A stretch of 7,362 nt of DNA from JAOUEA01 sp041287635 (GTDB lineage Bacteria > Actinomycetota > UBA4738 > HRBIN12), in the NCBI GenBank assembly GCA_041287635.1, contig JBGGNG010000119.1:1-7362 (forward strand), in the 5' to 3' direction. The notes beneath the pieces were generated by a model. That model saw only the letters and a program-made list of their open reading frames with translations. It did not search any database and had not been told where the DNA came from. Below are positions 1 through 5,593 of this stretch, piece by piece. The first letter of the stretch is position 1. Each line of letters opens with the position of its first letter. The position numbers and the translations under genes were made by a program.

Positions 1-278
1 AGGAGCGGCGCGCTCACCAGGTCGAGCCAGGACATCACGGGGTAGGTCAGCGCGACCGCGCCGAGGCACATCGACGCGATGGCCGACGCATCGGCGGTCC
101 CGCCCATCGACGAGAGGATCGCCCCGACGATGGCCACCGTGCCGAACAGGATCAGGTCTTCGCGCAACGGGCCACCGTTCGCAATCTCGTGCCCGTAGCG
201 CCCGAGCACCAGGGAGTGCGGGCGCCGCTGATAGAGCCAGAGCACGGCGGTCGTCACGGTCCCGGCCACTCCGCACAT
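1..278 (-). CDS. Uncharacterised integral membrane protein, N-terminal part (runs off the left edge)
   Basis: An open frame on the minus strand continues past base 1, with strong G/C preference at third codon positions. It encodes three hydrophobic segments: one beginning MCGVAGTVTTAVLWLYQ, one around DLILFGTVAIVGAILSSMGG, and one around SAIASMCLGAVALTYPVMSW. They are separated by polar loops (RRPHSLVLGRYGHEIANGG between the first two). I do not recognise the family. The first in-frame start is the ATG at 278, but it has no Shine-Dalgarno sequence and falls inside the first hydrophobic stretch. The frame stays protein-like further upstream (YHITSREHLGTVAF) back to a TGA at 343, with no start codon in between. 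An ATG at 345 with GAGGGG just before it would give a natural N-terminus if one base were missing from the CCC run at 340-338. The start is therefore uncertain, and a real or sequencing frameshift is possible. Confidence 0.6.
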   Translation of the reverse strand, partial: MCGVAGTVTTAVLWLYQRRPHSLVLGRYGHEIANGGPLREDLILFGTVAIVGAILSSMGGTADASAIASMCLGAVALTYPVMSWLDLVSAPL

Positions 279-398
279 GAAGGCGACGGTGCCGAGATGC
301 TCCCTCGAGGTGATGTGGTAGCGACGGCGACCTTCATGGGCTCATCGAACCCCTCGGCGGGGGATGGCGCAACGGCCACAAGCCCTGGGCCCGAGGTC

Positions 399-1085
399 TC
401 AGGTTCCCTGGAGGCACCCACGCACCTCGTCGGGGAGACCGGCGATCTCGAGCCCCGCACCGCCCTTCACGAAGTCGTAGGGGATGCCCTGCCACCGCCC
501 CGGCAGGCCCGGATACTCGCGCGCGGTGGTGTCGGCCGAGTTCCACTGGAACCCGGTCCAGTCCGGCGAGCGGAACCCTTTCGTGTCATAGGGAGCGACG
601 GCGGCCAGACCCCGGCCGAACGTGCGCTGCTCCACGATGAATCGTCCCTGGTAGCTCCAGTCGGACTCCACGTAGAGCTTGATGTACCAACGGTCGATCT
701 CGAGGATGTACCCCTTGTCGGAGGGCGGTGACTCCGATCCGGTGAAGTAGCGCATGTCGACGACGACGAAGTCCCCATCGACCGGCGCCGTGCGCCGGAC
801 GATGCCGAGTGGATCGGTGAACTGCGGGGTGTCGCGAGGAGGCGTCCGCCAGCCCTCGACGCAGGTCGGCGAGGGCGCCCCACGGGTCGACGGGACCGGC
901 TCGGGAGCCGCGGGCTGGGTCGGCGAGGGCGCGACACTGGCCGACGGCACGAACGACTCGCTCGGCGTCGGCGAGCCCGCAGACGGCGCCGACGCGAAGG
1001 CACCGTCGGGCTCCTCGCCCCCGCCGTCGTCACAGGCCGTGGCCACCGTCGCGAGCAACGCGAGGACGACGACGAACCTACGCAT
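399..1085 (-). CDS. Secreted lipoprotein with Ser/Pro/Ala linker and unknown C-terminal domain
   Basis: A 228-residue protein starting MRRFVVVLALLATVATAC: a short basic n-region, a hydrophobic core, and a lipobox-like ATAC with Cys18 as the predicted lipidated residue. Residues 20-73 are a low-complexity linker rich in Ser, Pro and Ala with repeated SPT/APSPT units, as expected for a tether. Residues 75-228 form a soluble domain rich in aromatic residues and predicted beta-strands (DFVVVDMRYF, RWYIKLYVESDWSYQGRFIVEQ). Cys75 and Cys224 lie at its two ends and could form a disulfide. I recognise no family for this domain. The start at 1085 was chosen because it puts the signal peptide at the N-terminus. 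A GTG at 1169 would add 28 polar residues ahead of it and is less likely. The gene is divergent from the phosphoesterase gene and ends about 120 bases before the membrane-protein gene on the same strand. Confidence 0.8.
   Translation of the reverse strand: MRRFVVVLALLATVATACDDGGGEEPDGAFASAPSAGSPTPSESFVPSASVAPSPTQPAAPEPVPSTRGAPSPTCVEGWRTPPRDTPQFTDPLGIVRRTAPVDGDFVVVDMRYFTGSESPPSDKGYILEIDRWYIKLYVESDWSYQGRFIVEQRTFGRGLAAVAPYDTKGFRSPDWTGFQWNSADTTAREYPGLPGRWQGIPYDFVKGGAGLEIAGLPDEVRGCLQGT
864..932. repeat. Direct repeat coding for APSPT units in the lipoprotein linker
   Basis: The 15-base sequence GGTCGGCGAGGGCGC occurs at 864-878 and again at 918-932, exactly 54 bases (18 codons) apart, so the reading frame is kept. 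On the minus strand each copy encodes the APSPT motif of the Ser/Pro/Ala linker. A shorter related piece, GTCGGCGAG, lies at about 966-974. This looks like a low-complexity linker that expands by short duplications, not a regulatory repeat. Confidence 0.5.
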
Positions 1086-1178
1086 CGGCGGACGCGATCG
1101 GATGGGCCGTTCTGCCTGCTCCTGCACGGCAGACAGTATCGGGGCGCGGTGTGACGAACCTATGTGCACGGTCCGCCC

Positions 1179-1184
1179 AGGATA
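1179..1184 (-). promoter_or_regulatory. Candidate -10 box for the lipoprotein gene in the divergent intergenic region
   Basis: In the 131-base region between the two divergent lipoprotein genes, the minus strand reads TATCCT, a good actinobacterial -10 box of TANNNT form. A loose -35 candidate, TTGTAT (1204-1209 on the minus strand), lies 19 bases upstream. Transcription would start near 1172, leaving a leader of about 86 bases to the ATG at 1085. I could not find a convincing plus-strand promoter for the phosphoesterase gene here. Confidence 0.35.
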
Positions 1185-1216
1185 GCGATGGGCCAGTGGC
1201 TTGATACAAAGGAAGC

Positions 1217-2626
1217 ATGCCCGAACACATGCATCGCCGTGACGAAGAACGCGCGCCGCGCCACCCGATCCCCTACCTCACCCGCCGCCGGTTCCTGCAC
1301 GGCTCAGCGATGGCGCTCGCCGGCGGCGTGCTCTTCTCGTGTACTGGCGGCAAGGTGGTCCCGAAGCTCGGCGACCCCACACCGGAGATCGACACCGCGA
1401 CACCGATCAAGCGCGTCGTGTACGTGATGCTCGAGAACCGCAGCTTCAACAACATGTTTGGCAAGTTCCCCGGCGTGGAAGGCACGACGGTCGGGGTCGA
1501 GCTGGGCAAGGAGAAGCCGCTGATCCGGTGCCCCGAGTGGCTGCCCGGCGATATCCCACACGACCGAGCCGCGCACCTCAGCTGCCTCAACGGCGACACG
1601 ATGGATGGGTTCGGCAACGGGGAGTTCGGCTCGACGTACGCCTACTCGATCTTCGACGAGGACCAGATCCCGAACTACTACACCTGGGCGCGGGAGTACG
1701 CGCTCTCCGACCACTTCTTCGCCAGCGTCGGTGGACCCTCGTACCCGAACCACTACTACTTCATCGCTGGGCAGTCCGGCGGCGTGCTCGACAACCCCGA
1801 GAACATCGAGACCCGGGTGGAGGCCGGCCAGCGCTTCAAGAGCTGGGGCTGTGACGCCCTCGGCGACGACGTCTTCGTCTTCGTGAAGGACGACAAGGGC
1901 AACCTCACGAAGCATGACACCTGCTTCAGCTACCGCACGGTCGGTCAGCAGCTCAGCGATATCGGCGTCGACTGGGCGTACTACTCGGCATCACCGGGAC
2001 AGGTCGGCTACTTCTGGAACGCCTACAACGGCATCGGTGACGTGTTCCACACCGACATGTGGCATGAGCACATGCGCCCGGTCGATCGCATCGTTCCCGA
2101 CATCGAGGCCGGCCGGTTGCCCGCCGTCACGTGGATCACGCCGCGGTTCGAACTCTCCGATCACCCGCCGTACTCCACGGGCCATGCCCACAACTGGGTG
2201 AGCGAGATCGTGAACTCGATCATGCGCAGCCCGATGTGGGAGCACACGGCGATCTTCCTCACGTGGGACGAGTGGGGCGGCTTCTACGACCCCGTGCTCC
2301 CTCCCGCCGTCGACGACCTCGGCCTCGGGGTGCGCGTCCCGCTGCTGACCATCAGTCCTTATACCGAGCGCGGCGTCATCGACACCGAGATCGGTGAGTT
2401 CTCGACGCCCCTGCGGTTCATCTCCGACAACTGGGGCCTCCCGTACCTGACGCCGCGCATCGAGAAGACGCACTCGTTCGAGCACGTCTTCAACTTCAAG
2501 AAGAAGCCTCGCGACCCGGTGTTCGGCAAGACGACCGCGCCGACGTACGGCGGAGCGTTCGCGTTCCCTGACGGATACGAGGGATGGGAACCGGGCACCG
2601 ACCCCAACGAAGACCACTTCATCTAG
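1217..2626 (+). CDS. Tat-exported lipoprotein, phosphoesterase family (phospholipase C / acid phosphatase AcpA-like)
   Basis: A 469-residue protein of the alkaline-phosphatase-like phosphoesterase family (Pfam Phosphoesterase, PF04185), which hydrolyses phosphate esters such as phospholipid head groups or phosphomonoesters. The N-terminus has a twin-arginine signal (TRRRFLHG, residues 22-29), a hydrophobic stretch, and a lipobox LFSC with Cys42. The folded enzyme should thus be exported by Tat and then lipid-anchored outside the membrane. Family motifs appear in order: MLENRSF at 71-77, DHFF at 165-168, GGPSYPN at 172-178, SDHPP at 314-318, HAH at 323-325, TWDEWGGFYDPV at 349-360, and VPLLTISPY at 374-382. 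By analogy with Francisella AcpA (from memory), Glu73, Asn74, Asp351 and Glu352 would bind the metal, with Ser175 as nucleophile. The family usually has Asp where NRSFN has Asn78. The start at 1217 follows AAAGGAAG closely; an ATG at 1229 is an alternative. The substrate is unknown. Confidence 0.9.
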   Translation: MPEHMHRRDEERAPRHPIPYLTRRRFLHGSAMALAGGVLFSCTGGKVVPKLGDPTPEIDTATPIKRVVYVMLENRSFNNMFGKFPGVEGTTVGVELGKEKPLIRCPEWLPGDIPHDRAAHLSCLNGDTMDGFGNGEFGSTYAYSIFDEDQIPNYYTWAREYALSDHFFASVGGPSYPNHYYFIAGQSGGVLDNPENIETRVEAGQRFKSWGCDALGDDVFVFVKDDKGNLTKHDTCFSYRTVGQQLSDIGVDWAYYSASPGQVGYFWNAYNGIGDVFHTDMWHEHMRPVDRIVPDIEAGRLPAVTWITPRFELSDHPPYSTGHAHNWVSEIVNSIMRSPMWEHTAIFLTWDEWGGFYDPVLPPAVDDLGLGVRVPLLTISPYTERGVIDTEIGEFSTPLRFISDNWGLPYLTPRIEKTHSFEHVFNFKKKPRDPVFGKTTAPTYGGAFAFPDGYEGWEPGTDPNEDHFI

Positions 2627-2829
2627 CTCGGAGCCGCGCCCGCCTGCCCGATGTGCACGACCTCGGCGTCGGACTCGGGGAACATCAGGCCCACCTGTCC
2701 GTCCTCCCACCGCACGAGGAACGGGGGTCCACCGTCGTCGCCGCGAACCTCCAGGATCTCGGCGTCGCGATCGGGCTCGCCGATATGGTGGCCCTTGATG
2801 CGGAGCAGATCGCCGACCACGGCCTTCAT
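2623..2829 (-). CDS. DUF1918 domain protein
   Basis: A 68-residue protein matching the small actinobacterial family DUF1918 (PF08940): MKAVVGDLL at the start, then GHHIGEPDRDAEILEVRG and PPFLVRWEDGQVGLMFP. The domain is expected to be a small beta-barrel of SH3-like type; its biochemical role is not known to me. The family normally begins at the MKA residues, and AGGAGGTG (minus strand, 2843-2836) lies 8 bases before this ATG. A second in-frame ATG at 2877 would add MTTGELDPDTREEVDG and has its own good site, GGAGGTGG (2891-2884), so the true start is open. The stop codon overlaps the convergent phosphoesterase stop. The gene is divergent from the GNAT gene. Confidence 0.87.
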   Translation of the reverse strand: MKAVVGDLLRIKGHHIGEPDRDAEILEVRGDDGGPPFLVRWEDGQVGLMFPESDAEVVHIGQAGAAPS

Positions 2830-2835
2830 GCCGTC

Positions 2836-2891
2836 CACCTCCTCCCGGGTATCCGGATCCAACTCACCCGTGGTCATCGTGCACCACCTCC
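2836..2891 (-). promoter_or_regulatory. Two competing ribosome-binding sites for the DUF1918 gene
   Basis: On the minus strand GGAGGTGG (2891-2884) stands 6 bases before the ATG at 2877. AGGAGGTG (2843-2836) stands 6 bases before the ATG at 2829. Both fit the 16S rRNA anti-Shine-Dalgarno well, the second slightly better. The second site is itself translated (as part of REEVDG) if the first start is used. Confidence 0.6.
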
Positions 2892-2952
2892 GCCGCGCCG
2901 AGAACGGCCGAAGTCCCCGGCACGGGCGGGACCACCTGCGACACTCCGGCGC
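2878..2952. other. Divergent intergenic region between DUF1918 and GNAT genes
   Basis: Seventy-five bases upstream of both genes must hold their promoters if neither is read through. Only the DUF1918 Shine-Dalgarno (2884-2891) and a weak plus-strand GACACT before the GNAT ATG stand out. I see no clear TANNNT box on the minus strand and no notable repeat. Confidence 0.3.
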
Positions 2953-3498
2953 ATGGACGAAGGGGAACCCCGCGTCGCGATCGCGATCGAGACGCCACGT
3001 CTGATCCTGCGGGAACTCACCCTCGCTGACGTCGACATCCTCGCGGCGATGTACGCGGACGAGGAGGTCATGCGCTTCATCGGCACCGGTGGCGTGCTCG
3101 GTCGCGACGACGCCGCACGCTCCATCGAGCGGCAGCTCGATTCCTATCGGGAGCGGGGCTTCGGGGAGTGGGCGACCGTGCTCCGGGAGAGCGGCGAGAT
3201 GGTCGGACTCTGCGGGCTGATCGTCTGGCCCGACATCGACGGCGACGAGGAGCTCGAGGTCGCGTACCTGCTCGACCGCACGGCGTGGGGGCGGGGCCTC
3301 GGCACCGAGGTCGCCGAGGCGATCCGCGATCGGGCCGCGCGCGAGCTGGGCCGAGAGCGGCTCGTCTCGTGCATCTACCCAGAGAACACGGCCTCGATCC
3401 GTGTGGCCGAGAAGATCGGGATGCGGTTCGAGAAGAGATTCGAGTACCACGGGGCGCCGGTGGCCCTGTACGCCTGGTCGGCTGCCCGCTCGGGCTGA
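2953..3498 (+). CDS. GNAT family N-acetyltransferase (RimJ/RimL type)
   Basis: A 181-residue acetyl-CoA-dependent acetyltransferase of the RimJ/RimL branch (Acetyltransf_3). The N-terminal strand TPRLILREL at 14-22 is typical of this branch. The acetyl-CoA pyrophosphate loop is seen in VAYLLDRTAWGRGLG at 103-117, where Trp replaces the usual Gln/Arg, as is common in this branch. IYPENTASIRVAEKIGM at 141-157 is the conserved C-terminal helix motif. Members acetylate ribosomal protein N-termini, small amines or antibiotics, and nothing here fixes the substrate. The start was chosen because homologous sequence begins just after it; earlier in-frame codons only extend through the DUF1918 region antisense. 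No clear Shine-Dalgarno is visible. A weak GACACT lies 7 bases before the ATG, so a near-leaderless transcript is possible. The gene is divergent from DUF1918 and converges on the DinB-like gene. Confidence 0.88.
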   Translation: MDEGEPRVAIAIETPRLILRELTLADVDILAAMYADEEVMRFIGTGGVLGRDDAARSIERQLDSYRERGFGEWATVLRESGEMVGLCGLIVWPDIDGDEELEVAYLLDRTAWGRGLGTEVAEAIRDRAARELGRERLVSCIYPENTASIRVAEKIGMRFEKRFEYHGAPVALYAWSAARSG

Positions 3499-3515
3499 GT
3501 CAGCCGCCCGAGCGG
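3486..3515. terminator. Perfect GC-rich hairpin between convergent genes, spanning both stop codons
   Basis: The arms CCGCTCGGGC (3486-3495) and GCCCGAGCGG (3506-3515) are perfect 10-bp complements around a 10-base loop. The loop holds both stop codons, TGA at 3496-3498 (plus) and TGA at 3502-3500 (minus). A second, mutually exclusive stem is nested inside: GGCTGA (3493-3498) and TCAGCC (3500-3505), centred on base 3499. There is no T-tract on either side, which is common for GC-rich actinobacterial terminators. It most likely acts as a shared bidirectional terminator for the GNAT and DinB-like genes. Confidence 0.65.
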
Positions 3516-4177
3516 TCCTCGATCTCCCATGCGTGGTCGAGCACGTGCCACGCGACCCGCCGCAGGAAGCGTCGAGGCGTCCACATCACCCCACCTCTCG
3601 GGCCGCGCTCCGGGAGGTCGCCCGACTTCGCACGGTCCAGCCCCGCGAGCACGGCGGCGCGTTCGGGTACGCGCCCGCCCCAGGGATCGTCTTCGTCGAC
3701 GGCCACCCCCTTGCCGGTGAGCTTGCGCAGATAGCTGACCTCTGCTCCCACGACGTGGCCGACGATCGCCTCGAGATCACGACCACCGCCCCGAGGCCCC
3801 TTCGTCAACTCCACTCCGTCGGCGGCCGTGGCCGCTCGGTCGAACGCCGCCCAGCAAGCTTCGAGAACACGGCGCAGCCGAGTCCACTCCCGAGCCGAGA
3901 TCTCACCGGCATCGAGCTCGTACACGCCGTCGGGGGCACCGAAGTCGGTCGTCGCATTGCCGCCGATCCGCTCGGCGGGCCTGAGGACGCCGCGGACTCC
4001 ACCGAACGGGACGCCCGCAGCCTTCAGCGACGCGGCGTATCTGGGTCGATAGGCGTCGAGGGCCTGCATCGCGGCGTCCTCGTCGCGTCCCGGACGGCAC
4101 CACCCTGGCCATTCAGCGGCCGACGCGAACGCGCGCTTCGAGCCGACCTCGACCAGGCAGTCGACCATCGTCGCCAC
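3500..4177 (-). CDS. DinB-fold protein with a possible HicB-like N-terminal segment
   Basis: A 225-residue protein. The C-terminal part looks like the DinB / mycothiol-dependent isomerase four-helix fold: His141 in EAIVGHVVGAEVSYLRKL, and His211 and His215 in AWHVLDHAWEIEDR, spaced HxxxH. These are the three histidines expected to bind a metal in that superfamily. Residues 1-50 (DCLVEVGSKRAFASAAEWPGW, then RDEDAAMQALDAY) read like the HicB antitoxin pattern of beta-strands, a PGC-like turn and a helix; this part is inference. Proteins of this architecture exist as uncharacterised actinobacterial sequences as far as I recall, with no defined reaction. The GTG start at 4177 has AGGG 7 bases upstream; an ATG at 4168 is the alternative. 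The start lies 9 bases after the NYN gene stop, so the two are probably cotranscribed. The gene ends in the hairpin shared with the GNAT gene. Confidence 0.75.
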   Translation of the reverse strand: MATMVDCLVEVGSKRAFASAAEWPGWCRPGRDEDAAMQALDAYRPRYAASLKAAGVPFGGVRGVLRPAERIGGNATTDFGAPDGVYELDAGEISAREWTRLRRVLEACWAAFDRAATAADGVELTKGPRGGGRDLEAIVGHVVGAEVSYLRKLTGKGVAVDEDDPWGGRVPERAAVLAGLDRAKSGDLPERGPRGGVMWTPRRFLRRVAWHVLDHAWEIEDRSGG

Positions 4178-4186
4178 ACGCGTGCC

Positions 4187-5275
4187 CTAGGGGATGGCGA
4201 CGACGTAGTCCTCGGCGTCGTCGTCCCACTCGAGCGTGACGAACCCCTGGGTGGCAGCGGCTCTGCAGAACTGCAAGAACCCTCGGTACCCGTACTTCTT
4301 CTCGCTGAAGTCGGGGCGCGCCTTGCGCACGCGGTTCTTCAGGCCCGACAGTTGCACCGTTCCCTGAGCGCCGAGATCGCCGACGACGTCCCGCAGCAGC
4401 TCGAACGCCTCGCTCTCTCCTCCCTGCGACGGTAGCGAGACCTCGGGGTCACCCTTCGCGGCGCCTTCGCTCAACTCGATCACGTTGCGTTCGGAGAGGT
4501 GGCGCAGCAGCTCGCCGAACGCGCGGAACCCGTGGTCGGCCTCGCTGAACGTCGGATCCTTGCGCAACAGCGCGCGCTTCACCGAGGACGCCAGCACGGG
4601 CCCCGTCGCGCTCTGCTCGAGACCGGCAACGGTCTGCGCGATCAGGATCGCCAGCTGGTTCTCGTCGAGGGGTGCCGTCGACTCCGGCTGTTCCTCGTCC
4701 TCGACGGGTTCGGGCTCCGGCTGGGCGGGACGATCCTCGGAGGCAGGGCGCCCACCGCCGCCCTTCCTTCCGCGACGGCGCCGCTCCGCCGGCACGTCGA
4801 CGCCTTCCAGCGCCTCGTAGTAGAGGAACTCGTCGCAGGCGGGGGGCAGCAGCTTCGAGGTCGACTCCTTGATGCCGACCCCGATCACCCGCTTGTTCAG
4901 CTCACGCAGCTTGTGCACGAGCGGGGTGAAGTCGCTGTCGCCGGTACAGATCACGAACGTCGTCACGTAGTCGCGTTCGAACGCCATCTCGAGCGCGTCG
5001 ACGCAGAGCTTGATGTCGGCGGAGTTCTTCCGCGACGCGCCCATCCGCTGGGGGATCTCGATCAGCTCGACGTGACTCCGCGTCAGCATGCGGCGATCCT
5101 CGTCGAAGTAGGACCAGTCGGCGTACGCCTTGCGGGCGATCACCCGACCCCGCTCGGCCAGCGCATCGAGCACGGGCCGCAGGTCGAAGCGCATGCCCTC
5201 GAGCCGGTCGCGCGCCCCGATCGCGAGGTTCTCATAGTCGAGGAACAGCGCGATCCGTTCTTCGTCGAGATCCAT
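4187..5275 (-). CDS. NYN domain ribonuclease-like protein with two LOTUS/OST-HTH domains
   Basis: A 362-residue protein. Residues 7-155 are an NYN (PIN-like) nuclease domain (PF01936): FLDYENL at 11-17, NSADIKLCVDALE at 84-96, and ICTGDSDFTPLV at 109-120. Asp13, Asp87, Asp113 and Asp115 are the acidic metal-binding candidates. A charged linker at 163-204 starts with RRRRGRKGGGGR and turns acidic. Two LOTUS/OST-HTH domains (PF12872) follow, about 206-270 and 287-360, each with the typical (D/H)xGFRxFxxLL or YGYRGFLQFC element (FSEADHGFRAFGELL; FSEKKYGYRGFLQF). In known relatives NYN cleaves RNA and LOTUS binds RNA, including G-rich RNA, so a cytoplasmic RNA-processing or decay role is likely. 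The targets are unknown. The gene has no Shine-Dalgarno; TAGGCT lies 6 bases before the ATG, which suggests leaderless translation. It precedes the DinB-like gene by 9 bases. Confidence 0.93.
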   Translation of the reverse strand: MDLDEERIALFLDYENLAIGARDRLEGMRFDLRPVLDALAERGRVIARKAYADWSYFDEDRRMLTRSHVELIEIPQRMGASRKNSADIKLCVDALEMAFERDYVTTFVICTGDSDFTPLVHKLRELNKRVIGVGIKESTSKLLPPACDEFLYYEALEGVDVPAERRRRGRKGGGGRPASEDRPAQPEPEPVEDEEQPESTAPLDENQLAILIAQTVAGLEQSATGPVLASSVKRALLRKDPTFSEADHGFRAFGELLRHLSERNVIELSEGAAKGDPEVSLPSQGGESEAFELLRDVVGDLGAQGTVQLSGLKNRVRKARPDFSEKKYGYRGFLQFCRAAATQGFVTLEWDDDAEDYVVAIP

Positions 5276-5281
5276 CGGCCC

Positions 5282-5287
5282 AGCCTA
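5282..5287 (-). promoter_or_regulatory. -10 box for a leaderless NYN-LOTUS transcript
   Basis: The minus strand reads TAGGCT followed by GGGCCG and then the ATG at 5275. TANNNT ending 7 bases before the start codon places transcription start on the A of ATG, the pattern of actinobacterial leaderless genes. There is no Shine-Dalgarno, which agrees. No good -35 box is visible. Confidence 0.5.
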
Positions 5288-5289
5288 GT

Positions 5290-5301
5290 CGGCTCGAGCC
5301 G
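5290..5301. promoter_or_regulatory. 12-bp palindrome in the NYN promoter spacer, possible operator
   Basis: CGGCTCGAGCCG is a perfect 12-bp palindrome that begins 2 bases upstream of the proposed -10 box, so it fills the -35/-10 spacer. That is where a dimeric repressor would block RNA polymerase. No second copy was noticed elsewhere in the window. In a GC-rich genome such a palindrome can also arise by chance. Confidence 0.35.
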
Positions 5302-5365
5302 CCATCGACCGAGGGCGAAACAGGGGACGACGGAAGCCGGGCGCTCGCGTTGAGCGGATGGCGGA

Positions 5366-5587
5366 TCAGGCGGGGGTGCCGGTCGCGGGAGCGTCGCCCG
5401 TCTCGACCTCGTCGTCGGGCAGGCCGAGCACCGCGGGGTCGGTCGCCTCGATCGGTGTCCCCGACTCGACGAGACCGGCGGCGCGGTCGGCGTCGCGCTT
5501 GGCGCGCGCGACTCGCCGCTCTTCGCGAGCGGCCGCCTTGCGCGCCTTGACGTCTTGGCGCTGACGCTTCCCGTAGCTCTCCGGCAT
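5366..5587 (-). CDS. Small charged protein of unknown function
   Basis: A 73-residue protein. Residues 1-37 (starting MPESYGKRQRQDVKARKAA) are very rich in Lys and Arg, with Ala and Glu, and are predicted to be one long helix that could bind nucleic acid. Residues 38-73 are acidic and Gly/Pro-rich (GTPIEATDPAVLGL and PDDEVETGD), likely flexible. There is no signal peptide or membrane segment. I do not recognise a named family, although the SYGKR start and the basic helix resemble small conserved actinobacterial hypotheticals from memory. Codon use has the window's usual G/C third positions. TACCCT lies 6 bases before the ATG and there is no Shine-Dalgarno, so a leaderless transcript is likely. 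The gene is 57 bases after the YvlD-like gene and 90 bases before the NYN gene on the same strand. Confidence 0.72.
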   Translation of the reverse strand: MPESYGKRQRQDVKARKAAAREERRVARAKRDADRAAGLVESGTPIEATDPAVLGLPDDEVETGDAPATGTPA

Positions 5588-5593
5588 GCGACC

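Noticed and set aside
349..363. CCCC/GGGG inverted repeat as a terminator of the lipoprotein gene
   Set aside because: The stem is only about 4-5 bp with no T-tract, which is expected by chance at this GC content, and it overlaps the GAGGGG site in front of the ATG at 345.
189..731. Plus-strand open frame of 180 codons
   Set aside because: It is antisense to the lipoprotein C-terminal domain, has a composition typical of a GC-rich shadow frame (Gly, Pro, Arg, His) and no recognisable motif.
2878..3450. Minus-strand extension of the DUF1918 frame across the GNAT gene
   Set aside because: The long frame is open only because of high GC. The DUF1918 homology and both ribosome-binding sites begin at 2877 or 2829, and the rest is antisense to a clear acetyltransferase.
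3401..4435. Plus-strand open frame of 344 codons
   Set aside because: It overlaps the end of GNAT, all of the DinB-like gene and the end of the NYN gene in antisense, and shows no domain or signal.
4499..5353. Plus-strand open frame of 284 codons
   Set aside because: It is antisense to the NYN-LOTUS gene, whose motifs are unambiguous, and its own translation is shadow-like.
5342..5356. CGCTC/GAGCG inverted repeat after the small charged gene
   Set aside because: A 5-bp stem with no T-tract is too weak to call as a terminator.
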